Shown here: positions 11,155-23,654 of the stretch, in pieces
Layout of the letters: each line of letters begins with the position of its first letter
Position numbering within the stretch: position 1 is the stretch's first letter
Origin: Gnetum montanum
Taxonomy: Eukaryota > Streptophyta > Gnetopsida > Gnetales > Gnetaceae
DNA: 64,000 nt
Assembly (NCBI GenBank): GCA_015680685.1
Contig: MNCI01011966.1
Location: forward strand, 1-64,000
Direction: 5' to 3'
Made by a program: the position numbers and the translations under genes
The notes under the pieces: model-generated
Told to the model about the DNA's origin: nothing
The model's input: the letters and a program-made list of their open reading frames with translations, nothing else
The model's database searches: none

Positions 11155-12550
11155 TGTAGCAATTTGAAAATTTGGTTGCTGGAAAAAACCAAAGTCCTAA
11201 GCAGAAAAACTTTAATCCCAGATCCCAAGGGCCTCCAAAATAGGATTTGAGGTACCCTAAGTGGTCTTGTTGATCACCGAGGGACTTACAAAGTGTAGAA
11301 AAAAGAGGTAATAAAATAAAAATGCAATGCATATCTAACCTAAAATAAATGCATAGAATGAAAATAAATCTACACTTACTTACACAACAAATGGAATTGT
11401 AAACTTTATTGTGATAAAAGTAAAGAGAGTTCAGAAATGTATATAAGGGATGCTTGAGGAAGCAAAGAGTCTACTTCATTGAGGTTTGGAACCTATTGAA
11501 GTCGATGGCCTTAGACACCACAGTCAACTCCATGATCCAGATGCTCCACAACTTCCAAAATTATAAAACCTTGTTTTACTCCTCACCAAATCTACAATGT
11601 TGGTTGTGTATGGGAGGTAAGATGTGTGGAGATTTTGGGCCACAAAGAAGAGCCATGCTAGGAGACTTAATACCTAGGTTACTCAGCATTTCCATAAAAC
11701 CTTACAAAATCATGGGGGTTAAACAATGGTCAAAATGCCTATAGGTTCCATGCTAAAATTGCTTCAAAAGCTTTATGTTTGCAAGGGATTATCAAAGCTA
11801 TGAAATTAAAAAATGGTGGAACCTATTTATGGTGTTGAAAATTTCTTTTTATAGGTTTCATGGTCATAATTTGGGTTGCAAATTTCTGTCCTAATTGTTG
11901 ATAGATTGCTATCACATGCAAATGTTGCAGGTGTCTAAATCTATCATGGTTTCCATGTATGGTAAGTTTTAGTACCCCCAATGTAACAAAACCATTTTTA
12001 TTACCAAAAATAGTAAATGGGTTTTTTATCCATGTTGGCTTCTTCCACCCACACTAGCCTTCTAGGAGTAATGCTAGGCCATTAGGAACCAAGCTAGGGG
12101 TATGACACCCATACTAGGGGTATGACATCCATGTTGAGGTTATTGGGGCCATGTTGAAGCCGTAGGAGCCATGTTGAGGATTCAAAATTTAAACCCCCCA
12201 ACATTGGGCACAAGTAATATTACACCCACCAACACTAGGCATAGGTGATTCTAGCGTAGCAAAGGTTATGACCCCCACAAAACCCATGAAAATGGAAACT
12301 TTAGGAGTCGAAAATGCATTTTTGAGCTCCCACAAGCCCAAATATGACATAATATGACTCTTTTTACCTATGGGTAGAGGCTATGACCACTTTTGATGGA
12401 TTTTTTTAGCCTCAAAATTTAAAGTTTGTGAAATTGCATCTTGTGGATTGCAATCTTCACATTTTACAATGAAGTTTTAGCCTTAGGTTTCATGGGTTGA
12501 AAGTTACAATGTCAAAAGGTTACAACATGTCCTTTCTTAGTGATGTTTAA
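11155..12550 (-). repeat. 3' LTR of the 18.8 kb element
   Basis: Aligns along its whole length with 28523-29962 and 60380-61767. Shared landmarks: GATCCCAAGGGCCTCCAAAA, TAGGATTTGAGGTAC, AGGGACTTACAAAGT, ATGCTCCACAACTTC, TTCATGGGTTGAAAG. The family LTR has TGTAG...CTACA ends on the minus strand. Here the low end TGTAGCAA is kept and the high end has mutated to ...GTTTAA. Around 12045-12180 the LTR contains short repeated phrases (CACCCACACTAGCC, GGTATGACACCCAT, CCATGTTGAGG). These resemble the unit of the tandem array at 16850-18900. Confidence 0.85.
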
Positions 12551-12566
12551 TTGTCCCCTCTTTGTT
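12551..12566 (-). other. Polypurine tract of the 18.8 kb element
   Basis: On the minus strand AACAAAGAGGGGACAA directly precedes the 3' LTR. The related element at the right edge of the window has AACAAAGAGGGGCCAT in the same place (61768-61783). Confidence 0.75.
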
Positions 12567-13559
12567 GGTATCTTGAGGATTGACCCAAGAGGAACCAACA
12601 AAGAATACAAAACACCACTGCAGATCCATCACCAATGTTTTCTCCTCATACTTAATTCAGTAGTATCAAACCATTCCAAGGAGTGCTTGTGACAATGGAA
12701 TAAGGCTATGATGAGGTGGTAAAACTCATAGGTTACGTTTGGTCATGAGGGCTAACAATGAGTTCCAAGTGCTGACATCGTGGCTACAACATGGCACTAA
12801 CATATTGATCAACTAATAAGTCTTCACACTTCATGTTTTCAAATTTTTGGTCACTTGGCAATGTGTTTGAGCAAAAAAAATTTCTCTTCAAGGTTTCTTT
12901 GGCCATTAGGCTCCTCTCTTTGCATGCTTGAATTCATCAATTTGTCTTTTGATCTTCATTGGTCTCTCAGCTTCTTGGCAATTTGTTTTCTCGTCTCATA
13001 TTTTCTTGTAGGGTCAAACCTTCATTCAGTTTCTTTGTCAAGGCTAGTTTTGATACTTGGTTTGGTTTTCCAATATAATGATATGTGTTACATTCAATGG
13101 ACTTGATGGTTTTACCATTGAATGATATGTGTTACATTCGATGGACTTAATGATGGAGTATGACCAAGGGATATCATATGACCATATAAGTGTTAGACAT
13201 TGGTCATCATTGTTTCTTAAGGGTTAGGAAGATTATAATTAGGCTATGGGGTTGGGATAAAGGAGAGGTGATATGTATTAAGTGGAATAAGCACTCTCAA
13301 CATGGTAGGAAAAACTCACTAAATCTTACACATTTAGGTCATGTGGTTGCATAATGAGTTGCACCTTCATAATAACTCCCCACTTCACCTTGCAAGCATA
13401 ACTCCAAGAGGGTAAAAAAACAAAACAAAGAAAACATGTTGTTAAAATACAATTCACAAGGCCATATAGAATGATCTATAAATGAGGCTACCATAGGTCA
13501 TACATGTTACAAATTTTGATAGCTCCTCTACTATGCAAAAAATAGTAAGAAAGAGTTCA
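12567..13559 (-). other. Untranslated 3' region between integrase and polypurine tract
   Basis: No conserved reading frame. A 43-base tandem duplication around GATATGTGTTACATTC is visible at about 13078-13150. The plus-strand open frame at 12855-13106 has no recognisable domain and is treated as chance. Confidence 0.5.
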
Positions 13560-14720
13560 TGAAAGCTCGCTTGTCATTGGTTGCAAAGGTCATTGCTATT
13601 AACTATTGGTTCTTTAGGGGCTACATGTAGTTAGTGTTTAGGTAGGAGTGATTGACCAAATTGGCCAACTCATTCCCATCCATGTATACTATCCTAAAGG
13701 CTACATTGTCGTAGGACTTAGTGACCAAGAAATGTGCCTCCCACTTGGCTAAGAATTTATTTGGATGCTTATGGATGGCTTTGAGTACTAGGTCTTCTTC
13801 CTTGATCTTGTGCTTGTTCAGGTTATGGTCATGTTGCTTCTTTTTCCACTCTTTGTATTTTTTGACATGAGCAAGTGTTCACACCTATTGCTCTTTCAAG
13901 TATAGATCTAGGTGTGTAGCTCCTTGTTTTATCCATCATTGATGAAGTCTAATAGGACTACTTAAAGTGATGGCACCTAAAATTTAATAGGTAAAATAGC
14001 TTTATAACCATAAACCAAGCTATATGGGGTTACATCGATTTTTGTATAGAATGTCATTGAATAGCTCCAAACTGCATGAACAAGTTACTCGTGCCACATG
14101 CATTTGCTTTTATTCAACATCTGCTTGAGAAAGTTTATGATGGCCTTATTACTTACTTCAACTTGCCCATTGGCTTAAGGGTAATATGGTAATAAGAAGG
14201 AATGCTTAATGCCTAGGTCATGACAAAATTTCTTCATTTCTTGGCTATTAAATTATGGTTCATTGTCTATGACTCTGGTCATAGGTATACCGAAATGGGC
14301 TACTATGTTATCTAATATGAATCTATAGACTTGTTGAGATGTTGTCTTCCTTAGAGAAATAACTTCAACCGTCTTTGTAAAGAATTAAGTTGTAGTGATG
14401 ATAAAGCTATGCCCTATGGAAGACCTAGGCATTATAGGTTCAATGGCATCCAATCCCCACTGTTGAAATGACCAAGTTATCTAAGTAGTTTGTAACTTAG
14501 TCAATGGTACATGTATAAGGTTACTATGCTGTTGGCAAGTGTTACAAATTTTAACCTTATATAGGTAGTCATTTTTCATATAGGGCCAATAATAACCTAA
14601 CTATCTAATCTTTCCAATCATGGTTCTAGGTCCTATATGTCCCTTACATACATCCTCATGAACCTACTATAGGACTATGGGGCTTCGATTTTACCCAAGC
14701 ACACTAACAATATGCCATCA
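13560..14720 (-). pseudogene. Tat-like Ty3/gypsy integrase
   Basis: The minus strand reads the three integrase domains from high to low coordinate. The zinc domain ends in CNTCQQH (near 14540). The core starts WGLDAIEPIMP (near 14455), then AHFGIPMTRVIDNEP (near 14285), then YYP, a stop, ANGQVEVSNKAIINF (near 14165). The catalytic triad D, D, E is still present, unlike the integrase at 825-2137. The C-terminal domain reads HPNKFLAKWEAHFLV and SYDNVAFRI (near 13740). The protein would insert cDNA into the genome. Stops interrupt the frame at several points, so it is not expected to work. It lies between RNase H and the 3' LTR, the normal Ty3/gypsy order. Confidence 0.85.
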
Positions 14721-14779
14721 TATGATCATTGACATAATGTGTTATCATCTACTATGATATAATATTTTGATCATTTTCA

Positions 14780-15290
14780 TACACCATCCTTTTAAGTAGT
14801 ATTTGGGCCTTGTGAAGGTTCACCATGCATGAGGCCAAACATGATATCATCATACCACTCCTTTGTAGGAGTAGTATTAACTATGGCTATGGAGTTTTCC
14901 TCAGTGTCTTGCATGATGGAAATAGCATAGTTCATAGTTAAGGAAGATAATTTTCTAAACACATTGGGGGACACACTAAGATATAATATTGTAATGGCAT
15001 TAGCTATGATATTCTTGATTAGGGGTACATGTTGGATGTCAATGTTTATGAATTGTTGTATCAATTTTTTTCCTAGGTCATAGTAAGGTTGTAAATGTTT
15101 GGCTTTACAAGCATAAATTTCAATTTCTTGATTAAAGAAAAGTTGTGAATCACATTTTATCATTAAGCATTTTATTCCTTTGTCATGACCTACCATCATT
15201 CCCCTAATCAAACCCTCATACTTCACTATATTGTTGCTACCATGGGAATTTAAAACAATAAGGAAAGGGTTGGATTTCACTAGATGGGAA
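14780..15290 (-). pseudogene. Second RNase H of Tat lineage (NNIxxYEGLI type)
   Basis: A 162-residue open stretch (14792-15280) contains GSNNIVKYEGLIRGM, KCLMIKCDSQLFFNQEIEIYACK, a YYDLGKKLIQQF segment and IQHVPLIKNIIANAI. This matches the extra RNase H of Tat/Ogre elements (pattern NNxAEYEALxxGL...xxGDSQLVxxQ...HVPRxxNxxADALAxL). The first catalytic Asp region is at the start, around LNSHGSNN, and is altered. The downstream tail (TPTKEWYDDIMFGLMHG) links to the integrase and is also found in the element at the right edge (63142-63354). It is open for longer than its neighbours but still lacks family-typical residues. Confidence 0.8.
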
Positions 15291-15559
15291 TGTTATAATG
15301 GCAATGACACTGGTCCCATGGGTAGTTGAAGCTTTGTTGAAGTTCATGATAGGATCTTAGCTCTTGGGCACTTGCCTAACCATGTTAATATGTTCATTAG
15401 GAAATTTGAGATCAATGGTTACATGATCATCAATTGGTGAAGCAGTGAATTATGCAGATATAGCTTGACCTTTCATTGATGTTTGAGAAATGTAATGAAG
15501 GTCAAACCCCATTGTTATGTCTTTCCAACATGCTATACAACTACTTTCATAGATATTGG

Positions 15560-15885
15560 TCATTATGACTCTAAGTACATTTTCTTTGTAAATGACATTG
15601 ACCTAGCTCCTAAAGAGGTAGTGTCTCTACTTCTTTAATGAGAAGACTAGTGCTAGCCAATACTTCTCAACTTTAGTGTATCAGGTCTCATAGGCAATCA
15701 ATGCATGGTTGAGGTAGTATACTAGAAAATCTTCTCTATCATTTCATTTCTAACAAAGTAGAGAGGCAATGGACACATCAGATATAGCAAGGTATATGTA
15801 AAAAGATTTATCCTTTTGTAGTGGATAGACCATCAGTAGTTGTGCTAACTCTTACTTAATATTTTCAAAGGCTTCTTATCATTGA
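15560..15885 (-). pseudogene. RT-connection and first RNase H fragment of the 18.8 kb element
   Basis: The minus strand reads AFENIK, a stop, ELAQLLMVYPLQKDKSFYIYLAISD, then EDFLVYYLNHALIAYET and YTKVEKYWLALVFSLKK. This is the RT connection and the first, Ty3-type RNase H (family AFxxIKxxLxxPPxLxxP...YYLSxxLxxxExRYxxIEKxxLALVF). It marks the point where pol becomes recognisable again. Upstream of it (16088 and higher) the fingers and palm of RT are not found. Four or more stops are present. Confidence 0.78.
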
Positions 15886-16088
15886 GTCATGATAGGAACC
15901 TCAACTAGAGAGTCTTCAATGATGTCACTAGCTTCTAGGTCAAGGGTTTTAACTAGGTTTTCAAGCCATTCTAGAGTTTTCTCTACAGAAGCTATAAAGT
16001 CAATGAGGCCCTCATGCTTATGATCTAGGCAATTAGGATCATTACATCCTTCAACATCACTGTGGGGCCCACTTAGGCTCAAAGGCAA
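15879..16088 (-). CDS. Short acidic open frame, unknown
   Basis: 69 residues, open, acidic (HKHEGLIDFIASVEKTLEWLENLVKTLDLEASDIIEDSLVE), likely helical. It abuts the point where the RT connection starts. It is not recognisable as RT. It may be a replacement sequence at the breakpoint or part of a linker. No function can be given. Confidence 0.25.
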   Translation of the reverse strand: MPLSLSGPHSDVEGCNDPNCLDHKHEGLIDFIASVEKTLEWLENLVKTLDLEASDIIEDSLVEVPIMTQ

Positions 16089-16139
16089 ACTAATTTTCTC
16101 CTAGGTACTCATACTCTATTCCTACATGTCAACCATAAG

Positions 16140-16840
16140 CACATTAAGTGGCACATAGGTAAAAAAGAGTAAATAATACCAAAAAAATATAAAATATCTT
16201 AGTAACTATGTGAACACATGCTATTTCAAGGTCAAACAAGATGTAAACAAGGCCAACCAAGGCTATAAGAGGTAGGTGAAAATAAATAAGTTAGAACAAA
16301 GGCCAAAAAAGGTCAAATAGAGGTTAAACAAGGTCAAAACAAGTTGAAACATAATGAAAGTATGCAAAATAAGGTCAAACATGGTTAATTGAGATTGTAT
16401 TTTTGCTAGTTTTAGGTTTTAGCAAGCCATATTGCCAGTTTAAGGCCTTGTTAGGTTATCATTACATGGTGTCAAATGATGGTCAAGGATGATAAACCCC
16501 ATCACCTAACCCCAATCAAAGGCTAAAAAAGGATCAACATAGGCCACAATAGAGAAAATAAGATAGATATGATGAAACTGAAGTTATGTAGAAGTTGAAT
16601 GAGGTCAAATGATAATAATAAAGGTCAATAATGCTTAATAAGGTCAAAATAGGTTGAAAAACCATGAGGTAAGGTAAATTCAACTAGGGTAAAAAATGTG
16701 TGATAAAAACAAGGCCAATATTGGTTAAAAAGGGTTAGATTTTGCTAGTTTTAGGCCTTAGCAAGCCCTGATAAGTGGCTACAATGTTGATAGATGAGTT
16801 TGGGCACTCGTGGAGGCTATTTTAAGGCTATTTTTGGTTG
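16140..16840. repeat. Short-word repetitive region (AGGTCAAA, TTGCTAGTTTTAGGC)
   Basis: Many copies of AAGGTCAAA and AAGGCC-like words occur on the plus strand between 16220 and 16720. Two copies of a longer phrase TTTTGCTAGTTTTAGG...TTAGCAAGCC lie at about 16402 and 16740. That phrase recurs at 24020-24160. No gene is seen. Confidence 0.55.
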
Positions 16841-16849
16841 AAAATAAGG

Positions 16850-18900
16850 TTTTTCTAGGCATCCATGTGGGAGCCACATTGGCCAACATGGGTGGAATGA
16901 TCCCCAACATGGATAGGATGGTCATGTAGTTTCCTAGGTTGATTTTGATTAGTTTTTAACTCCCGATGGCTTGTATGGTCATCATAATATGTTGGAGAAG
17001 ATATTTGGTCAATTCTAGCATTGATTTGGATTTTGAAAAGTTACTATGAAACTACTACCCACACTAGAACAATGATAGCTAGCATGGCCCTAGCATGGCT
17101 AAAAGAGAAAATTGAATTTATGGCATCCAAAGGATCACAATTAGTGTTCTATTAGCTTCTTAGGATAACATAGGGTCATAATAGTCAAAATTGGTCATTT
17201 CAAAGGTCAAAACTTATAATGAAAGTGGGTTTTAAGGTCTTACCCCCTAGAGCCATATTAGCTAGTGTGGATGAGGAGGATCTCAACAGGGACAACCTAG
17301 TATAGATGATTACAAGATCAACTTATAGCTAAATTTGGGGTTTTGCAGTTGTATGCTTCGATAGTTGAGTTTTTAGGTCATTTGATGGGTGTTATGCTAG
17401 TAAATGCTTGTTGGGAACCTCACCCACACTAGGGCCACATTGGCTAGCATGGCTCTAGTACCCCTCAACATGGATACTTTTGCTTTTTGGTTCTTGGATA
17501 GTTTCATAGGTAAGTTAACTAGATTTCTGGGCTTCTAGGGTTGTTAATAGGGATGTTTGAGGTTTAGGCTTAAAACTGAGCATGTTTGATGGTCATTTGA
17601 TCTATGATATGGTTATACCCTCCTTAGCCATGCTAGGAAGCATTGCTCCAGTGTGGGTGAGGGGATCTAATGAGCTTCTATGGTTGAAACAAGGATTTTA
17701 TGATTGTTAGTTTAAGTTTTTGGGGTTCTAGGCATTACTGGGCTAAGTTTTAGGCTTTTGGACATGTTGAAGTATTATCAAAATTGGTAAAGAACCTTAC
17801 CCACATTGGAACCATGCTAGCTAGCATGGTAATGTGGCTACCTTGGAATATTAAGTTCTTGTGGATTTTGAGATCAACTCCTCTAGGCATTTGAGCTCCT
17901 AGGATTGTAGATGTCAATGGCTAATATTTGGCACTAAAATTAATAATTTTAAACATATTTTGGTATTTTTCAATCATCCCCCTTGCCCCATGCTAGCCAA
18001 CATGGCTCCAATGTGTATAGAGGGGGTATGATAGCTTTTTAAAATTTTTTTGCCTATTCTCTGATGTCTGATGGCTCCTAGAAGCTTTGGTAGGGTCTTA
18101 AGGTCATAAGGGTGTAATTTAAGGCTATTTTAATGTGTTAATTGGTTTCTATGGATCACCCCATGGCAGCCATGTTGGGCCCATGCTAGCAGCATGGGTG
18201 GGAGGTTCCCCAACATGGGGATGATGTTTGACATGAATTTTGACTTGTATTTTATCAATTTTTGGATACTAGAGACTAAAGAGAGGTGTTAAAGTTAGAA
18301 TATGCTAACTATGAGGTTAATTTTGGTATTATGTAGTTATACCCCACCCAACCATGCTCAATCCATGTTGGCCAGTGTGGATGAGATGCTCCCCCCAGCA
18401 TTGCTTCACTAGATCTCAAGGTTTTGGCCATTTTTGGTTTGACTGGACAAGGTTTTGGAGCTATCGAGGGCTTCTAATGGGGTTTCAAGCTTTTTTGGTT
18501 CATTCTGAGATCAAATTGAGGTTTGTTTTATGTTTGTGTATGTTATATCCCCTTGAGTAATGCTAGGTAGATTGGATGGACCCTTGTCCAGTGTTGTTGC
18601 CCAAAGTGGTAAGTATCATGAAGGGTTCTAGCCTCTGATGGGACTTGGTGTTTGCTAGTGTTAACTCCAGCTACTAAATATGGAAAGGTGTGTATAGGTA
18701 TTCTTATTTAGAGCATGGGATGCTACGACCCATGCTAGATCCATGTTGCTTAGTGTGGGTGATAGGGGTATGAGGTTGAAAAATGTTGTTTAAGGTTTAT
18801 AGGAGGTTAAACAAGAACATAGAGAAGGTTGTTAAGCCTTAAATCAACTTTTCTTGGGAGGCACATAGTGGGGCCCATACAAATTTAAATTTTGATTTGA
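16850..18900. repeat. Degenerate tandem array, period about 185 bases, about 11 units
   Basis: A phrase built from CATGCTAGC, CACATTGGC, AGCATGGCTC and GTGTGGGTGAGGGG returns near 16870, 17050, 17258, 17420, 17607, 17805, 17978, 18160, 18335, 18545 and 18725. The spacing is roughly 160 to 210 bases. Between the phrases each unit carries GG(C/T)TTCTAGG- and TTTTAGGC-like text. It lies inside the non-coding middle of the Tat-like element. Satellite-like arrays inside elements of this lineage are known from other plants, but this unit is not one I recognise. Confidence 0.7.
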
Positions 18901-19018
18901 GTTTTTGAAACTCCCACCATCCTAGCATCATTATAATGTTCCCCCTTTTGAACTATTAGTGCATCATGTATTTAGGATGAATTTGACAATGGGGATTTTA
19001 AGGGTTTTGGGGCAGGGG

Positions 19019-19070
19019 NNNNNNNNNNNNNNNNNNNNNNNNNNNNNNNNNNNNNNNNNNNNNNNNNNNN
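19019..19070. other. Assembly gap (52 N)
   Basis: A run of N directly right of the tandem array, so the array length in the assembly may be wrong. Confidence 0.99.
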
Positions 19071-19302
19071 GGTGGTTGTTGCACCTAGGTAAATAATTGG
19101 TTTTTACTTGTAGTTTTTTTCACCAAAAATCATTTAAAAAACCATCTCCTCACTTGTAGCACACTAGTTTAAAGCTTTGGCAAAAAATGTAAGTAAAAAC
19201 CCCATAAATCCCCAACATTTCTTGGCAAGGTTCCACTACAAACAATGTTACCACCAAGATTGTTGAAGACTTTTAGAGGTTTTCCTGCATTGTTGATTTA
19301 CC

Positions 19303-22300
19303 ATGAAGAGAAATGACAACACCAAAAAAAACCCTACCCTAGAGGATGCTAATGCAGCAACCAAGGGCCTCTTTCATCTACCATGCCCCATCATTGGACA
19401 AGGATATGATTCCATCACCCCAAGGTGGACTATTTGTAACCATTTTTGGATGTTATTTGAGGTTTTTCTTGCAGGTGTCCAAGGTGTTTTCTTAGATCTA
19501 AGTTGTTGTACTATTTAAAATTAAATTATGAGAAAATCCTATACTACTTTTTGGTGGGGCTTATGTGTGTTTTTTTGTTTCTTTGGCATTTATATTTGAT
19601 TTTGATTAGGTTATAAAATTTTGTTTCGGTAAATTTCATGCATTTTTACTCTTTTTATCAAAAAAGCAATACAACTTTTGCATTTTTTGTTAAGAAAATG
19701 GTTAAGAATTATGAATTTTTTCTGACATAGTATTATAATTCATTTTGAACAATTAAAATGGTGGTTGAACCACTACATTTGCGCTTATGGTTAATTCTCC
19801 ATGAATTTTTCCATTAGCTAGCTCATAGTGGTTTTTTTGGTTTTGTGCTATTTTTTATGGTAATTGTGCAATTTATTATGAAAAGATGGCTAATAATATT
19901 TAGTTTTTTAAGCTATGAGTTTTTAGTTTATTATTTAAGGTTTCAAATGGCAGTGGCATTATGTAATTTGGGTTCATAGTTAATTTTAGGTGAATTTTCT
20001 CATTAGTAGATGTAGGTGTGTTTCCATGCCATTTTTCAATTTTTCATGTCATTTGATGAAATTTTCCTGCAAGAATGGCTGGTAATTTCAATTTTTTCAA
20101 ATTTCATATTTGTAGGTCTTTGTCTAAGATTTCAAATGGTCTTATAATCACTGCATTTGGAGTTCCAATTGATTTTTTATGATATTTTCAATGAGGTCAT
20201 ATGAAACATAACATGGTCATAGTGTTTTGAGTTTGTTTTAAGTTTGGAATCATAACATGGGTGCGTTTTTAATTGAGTTATCATGTTTAAGGTTTTCTTA
20301 GACTATTCAAATGTTGATTTTGAATTATTATAGAATTTTGAACTAGCATTTCCAGCATTTTTACTATGGCTAGATTCACAATTAACTAGGGTGTTTAGCA
20401 AAATTCTTGAGAAATTCAAAGTGGTGTATGGTTTTTGTTGTTATGGTTATGGTTATGGTTGTTCCTAGGTTCATGTTTTTGTTCTAATGTTATGAATTAT
20501 TGATAGTGGTCTTAATAGTGTGTGTTGTTGTTTCTATGTAGGGCCTTCCTTAAGTCCATCTTGATGGTGGTTGAGTTAGTAGGGATACTCTATTGTATCA
20601 GCCTTTCTAAACCCAACACTCCTTCCTCTGACATGATTTTAGAGTGGGGCTCATAATGGTTCTTTCCAAGGTCAAGAGAGTTCTTATCCTGCCTCTTGCA
20701 AAATTTTAGTGTGATGATGTGGTCACACTTATTTGCTTACACTGTTGTGCCATTATGGAGACCTTACTTCCTTGGTCCTCCAACCTAATCATCAAGTTCA
20801 TAGTTGTTAATCTAGAAACATGTGTAGAGGATGAGGTTTTGGATAGTAGAGGTATAGGGGGACCCACTAGCTATTCCAAATTTGGAACATGCTAGAGTTT
20901 TGCCAGTATAATGCTAACAACACCCTAATGGTGGCACACTAGGCCCATACATTGTTCTAAAATATTCCTCTTATAATGTATCATTTGGAGGGGTAAGTAC
21001 AATTGTGATTTTTGATCATATTTTGGTTTACTTGATTTACCTATTGTTCCTTAGCTTATTCAATTTTATCGATATCTTGCAGGTACAAAATTAGTGACCA
21101 AGTTTTGATCAAGAATGATCAAACCTTATCAGTGGCTCAGACCTCAATGGTTGTATTTACCAAAAGCCCAATAATCAGGACTATAATGGTTGATCAATTA
21201 AAGGAAAATTTTAATAAATACACCAACATCTTCACTTCAGCCTTCTAGAGGTGCATAGCCATTGAGACAACTCATAGTTGGTGGATGACTCCTAAACATA
21301 TTGCAGAAGAGGGTACCACCACTAGGACATCCACACAATCCCCATCAAGCAGGAAGAATAAATGTGGGAATTTTTCTTTTATTTGTTTTTGGTATGTTAT
21401 ACTAATGTTTTCATGGCTATTTTGTTTCTAAGTATTTTCATGGTTTTATTGATATAGTTTTAGTTTGTTATTTTTGTTACATTTTGGTTTTATTTGATGT
21501 GTTTATGCCTATGCTAATTGGTCATTTTTTGATTGTCTTGTAGGGACTTCCACTCCTCTAGCATCACCTTGGTTATTATAGGACATCCTGAGAAGACTCT
21601 CATCTTAACATATGATGAGGTGGAATCAACATAATTTTGGTTGATTGAAAGGACACCTAGAAATGTTCAAGAAAATATCGCTCATGTAGGTTTTCTTGAT
21701 CTTTTCATGGCTTCTAGTCCAACCATAGTTGCTATTGAGATGGTGAACATTATTAACTCCTTTAACTAGGGAGTTCAGAAGTTCATCACTTAGGTTCACA
21801 ACATGCCAATCACCTTGCCCATCAATGAGGCTACCTTCTATGACCTCTTTGGTGCTTTCAGTGAAGGGATGAGAGTTACCACCAAATCAACAAAGGAGGA
21901 AGTTAGAGCAAAGGTAAAGCAACCCATGATTAAGGAAGCAACATCAACCACTGAGCAACCTTCCAAGAGAAGGTTCATGCTTAAGCTAGGCTGAACACAT
22001 TAACAAGTTACTAGTATGTATTTAATTTTTTTTTATGGTTAAGTTATTCTATGTTTTTAGGTTTTAAGGTTGTGTTGTTATTTGATCTTAGTTGTTTTAA
22101 TGTTTTGGGTTTATTGTTCTTGTAGACAACTGGAAAGGGCTAGAGGCCTAAGCCATAGCAGTAGAGGAGGAACAAAGGCATGTAGTGGAGAAATTCCTAT
22201 AGTAGCATGAGTATGACAGGTTGGAAAATGTTGCATTGGATGACTTGAATGTCCTATTTGGTGAACCATTTCTAGGTGAACCTCTAGTCATCATCTTGGA

Positions 22301-23654
22301 TGAGCATCTAGGTGTGAGAACACTTTGGTATTATTCATTATATCTTGTTATTTTTCTATTTAGATTTGATTCTAACCATTAGTTAATTGTTATACCTGTT
22401 GTAGCTATTGAGCCCTAAGAAGATGCACCTACCTTCATGTTTCGCATGAAAGCATGGGTAGAGGTTCCTAACAAGGTGGAATTCAGTCATGGAGTAGCTA
22501 TGGATATAATTAATTGGTTGTAATAAGTTGCTTCTAAAATTGATAAGAATTTTTATTTTATTTTATCTTTAATTATTTTTTATCAATTTTTATAGGTACT
22601 ATTGGTTACATGTTATGCTTATATGTATATCCTTATTGTATATTGTGCTTATGTATATATTTCATGGTTATGTTGCTTGTAGTGCCTAAGGTGGAGTGGG
22701 ACTTCAACCATAACATGGAGATAGAATCCTTGCCTAGTCTTCCTCCTAAAGTGGAAAAAGTTCCACAAAAGTTATATGAAAGTGTAATTGATCGTGCAAT
22801 TTTATGCACAAAGACTTCATGGGAATTCCAAAGGTTAAATGAATCAATATGGGAGCAAGTTATGGCCTTAAAGAAGAAGAATAAGTGGCAGGCTTAGGTG
22901 ATCAATGATCTATAGGATTGCAAGGCTTTTTTTGGAAGCCCAAGTCTTTGCAAACTAAGAATATCATGTGGGCCTGTTACTGGAACGTCATCCATGACAA
23001 GGTTGCACTTGCTAGAGAGATGGCTGAGCAACAATTGTAGATGGACTTGATCGCTTGCAAGACTAAAGAGTGGAAGGATTACTATGCTTGGGTCCTAGAG
23101 TTGGGCTAACCAAAGAAAGACCACAAAATGAAGTATAAGGCTGAATGTGAGTCTTATCTTAAGTGGTTAAAAGAGGATACTACCAAACAACATAAGTTGG
23201 AGCTATTTGTAAAGGAAACTCAAGCAAAAATTACCTTCAAAGTATTTGGAGATGCTCTCACTATGGCTGAATCCCCTACTCCTCACATCTCTACTACCAT
23301 GGATGAGGTATCTACTCCTACAATGTCATGGGCACCACCTACATGGATAGAGGTTAATGAGAGTGACATCCTCATAGGTATTAATCTTGGGAATGTGGAT
23401 TGGGTCATCATGACAAAAGAAAAATCCTCCATAATTAGGAGGTTGGACTTTAGAATCTTTTCCCATAGTGCATCATACTAGAGTTTTCTTAGGTTTGTTT
23501 GTATTTGGTTTTGCTATGTCTTGTTTTGTTTACGTTATTCGCTTAGTCTCATAGTACATTGATTAATACTTATCCTTATGTTATTATGGAATAGGCACCA
23601 ATCGATACTGGCAACCCTAGTGTTGAGGGTGGAAATGACATCGACCTCCTCTAG
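19303..23654 (+). pseudogene. Antisense, apparently spliced coding region inside the Tat-like element
   Basis: Runs opposite to the retroelement. Candidate exons: 19303-19427 (MKRNDNTKKN..., weakest), 20542-20992, 21083-21362, 21544-22012, 22126-22311, 22405-22519, 22683-23492, 23595-23654. Several junctions have good plant splice signals: GGGTAAGTAC at 20991 with CTTGCAG at 21076, TCTTGTAG at 21536, TTCTTGTAG at 22117, GTTGTAG at 22398, GCTTGTAG at 22675. The large exon at 22683 codes for a hydrophilic, Lys/Glu/Trp-rich, probably coiled protein (WEFQRLNESIWEQVMALKKK, ECESYLKWLKEDTTK) with a few stops. The last exon ends in an acidic NDIDLL and a stop. I do not recognise the family. Antisense additional ORFs are known in some Tat elements (for example Grande), but there they lie near the 3' LTR; here the gene lies where RT should be. 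Confidence 0.5.

Noticed and set aside
12855-13106. 83-codon plus-strand open frame with hydrophobic runs
   Set aside because: Lies in the 3' non-coding part of the Tat-like element, has no domain and no counterpart in the related element at the right edge.
16850-18900. CRISPR-like regular repeats
   Set aside because: Unit length of about 185 bases, diverged repeats, no unique equal-length spacers; plant nuclear context.
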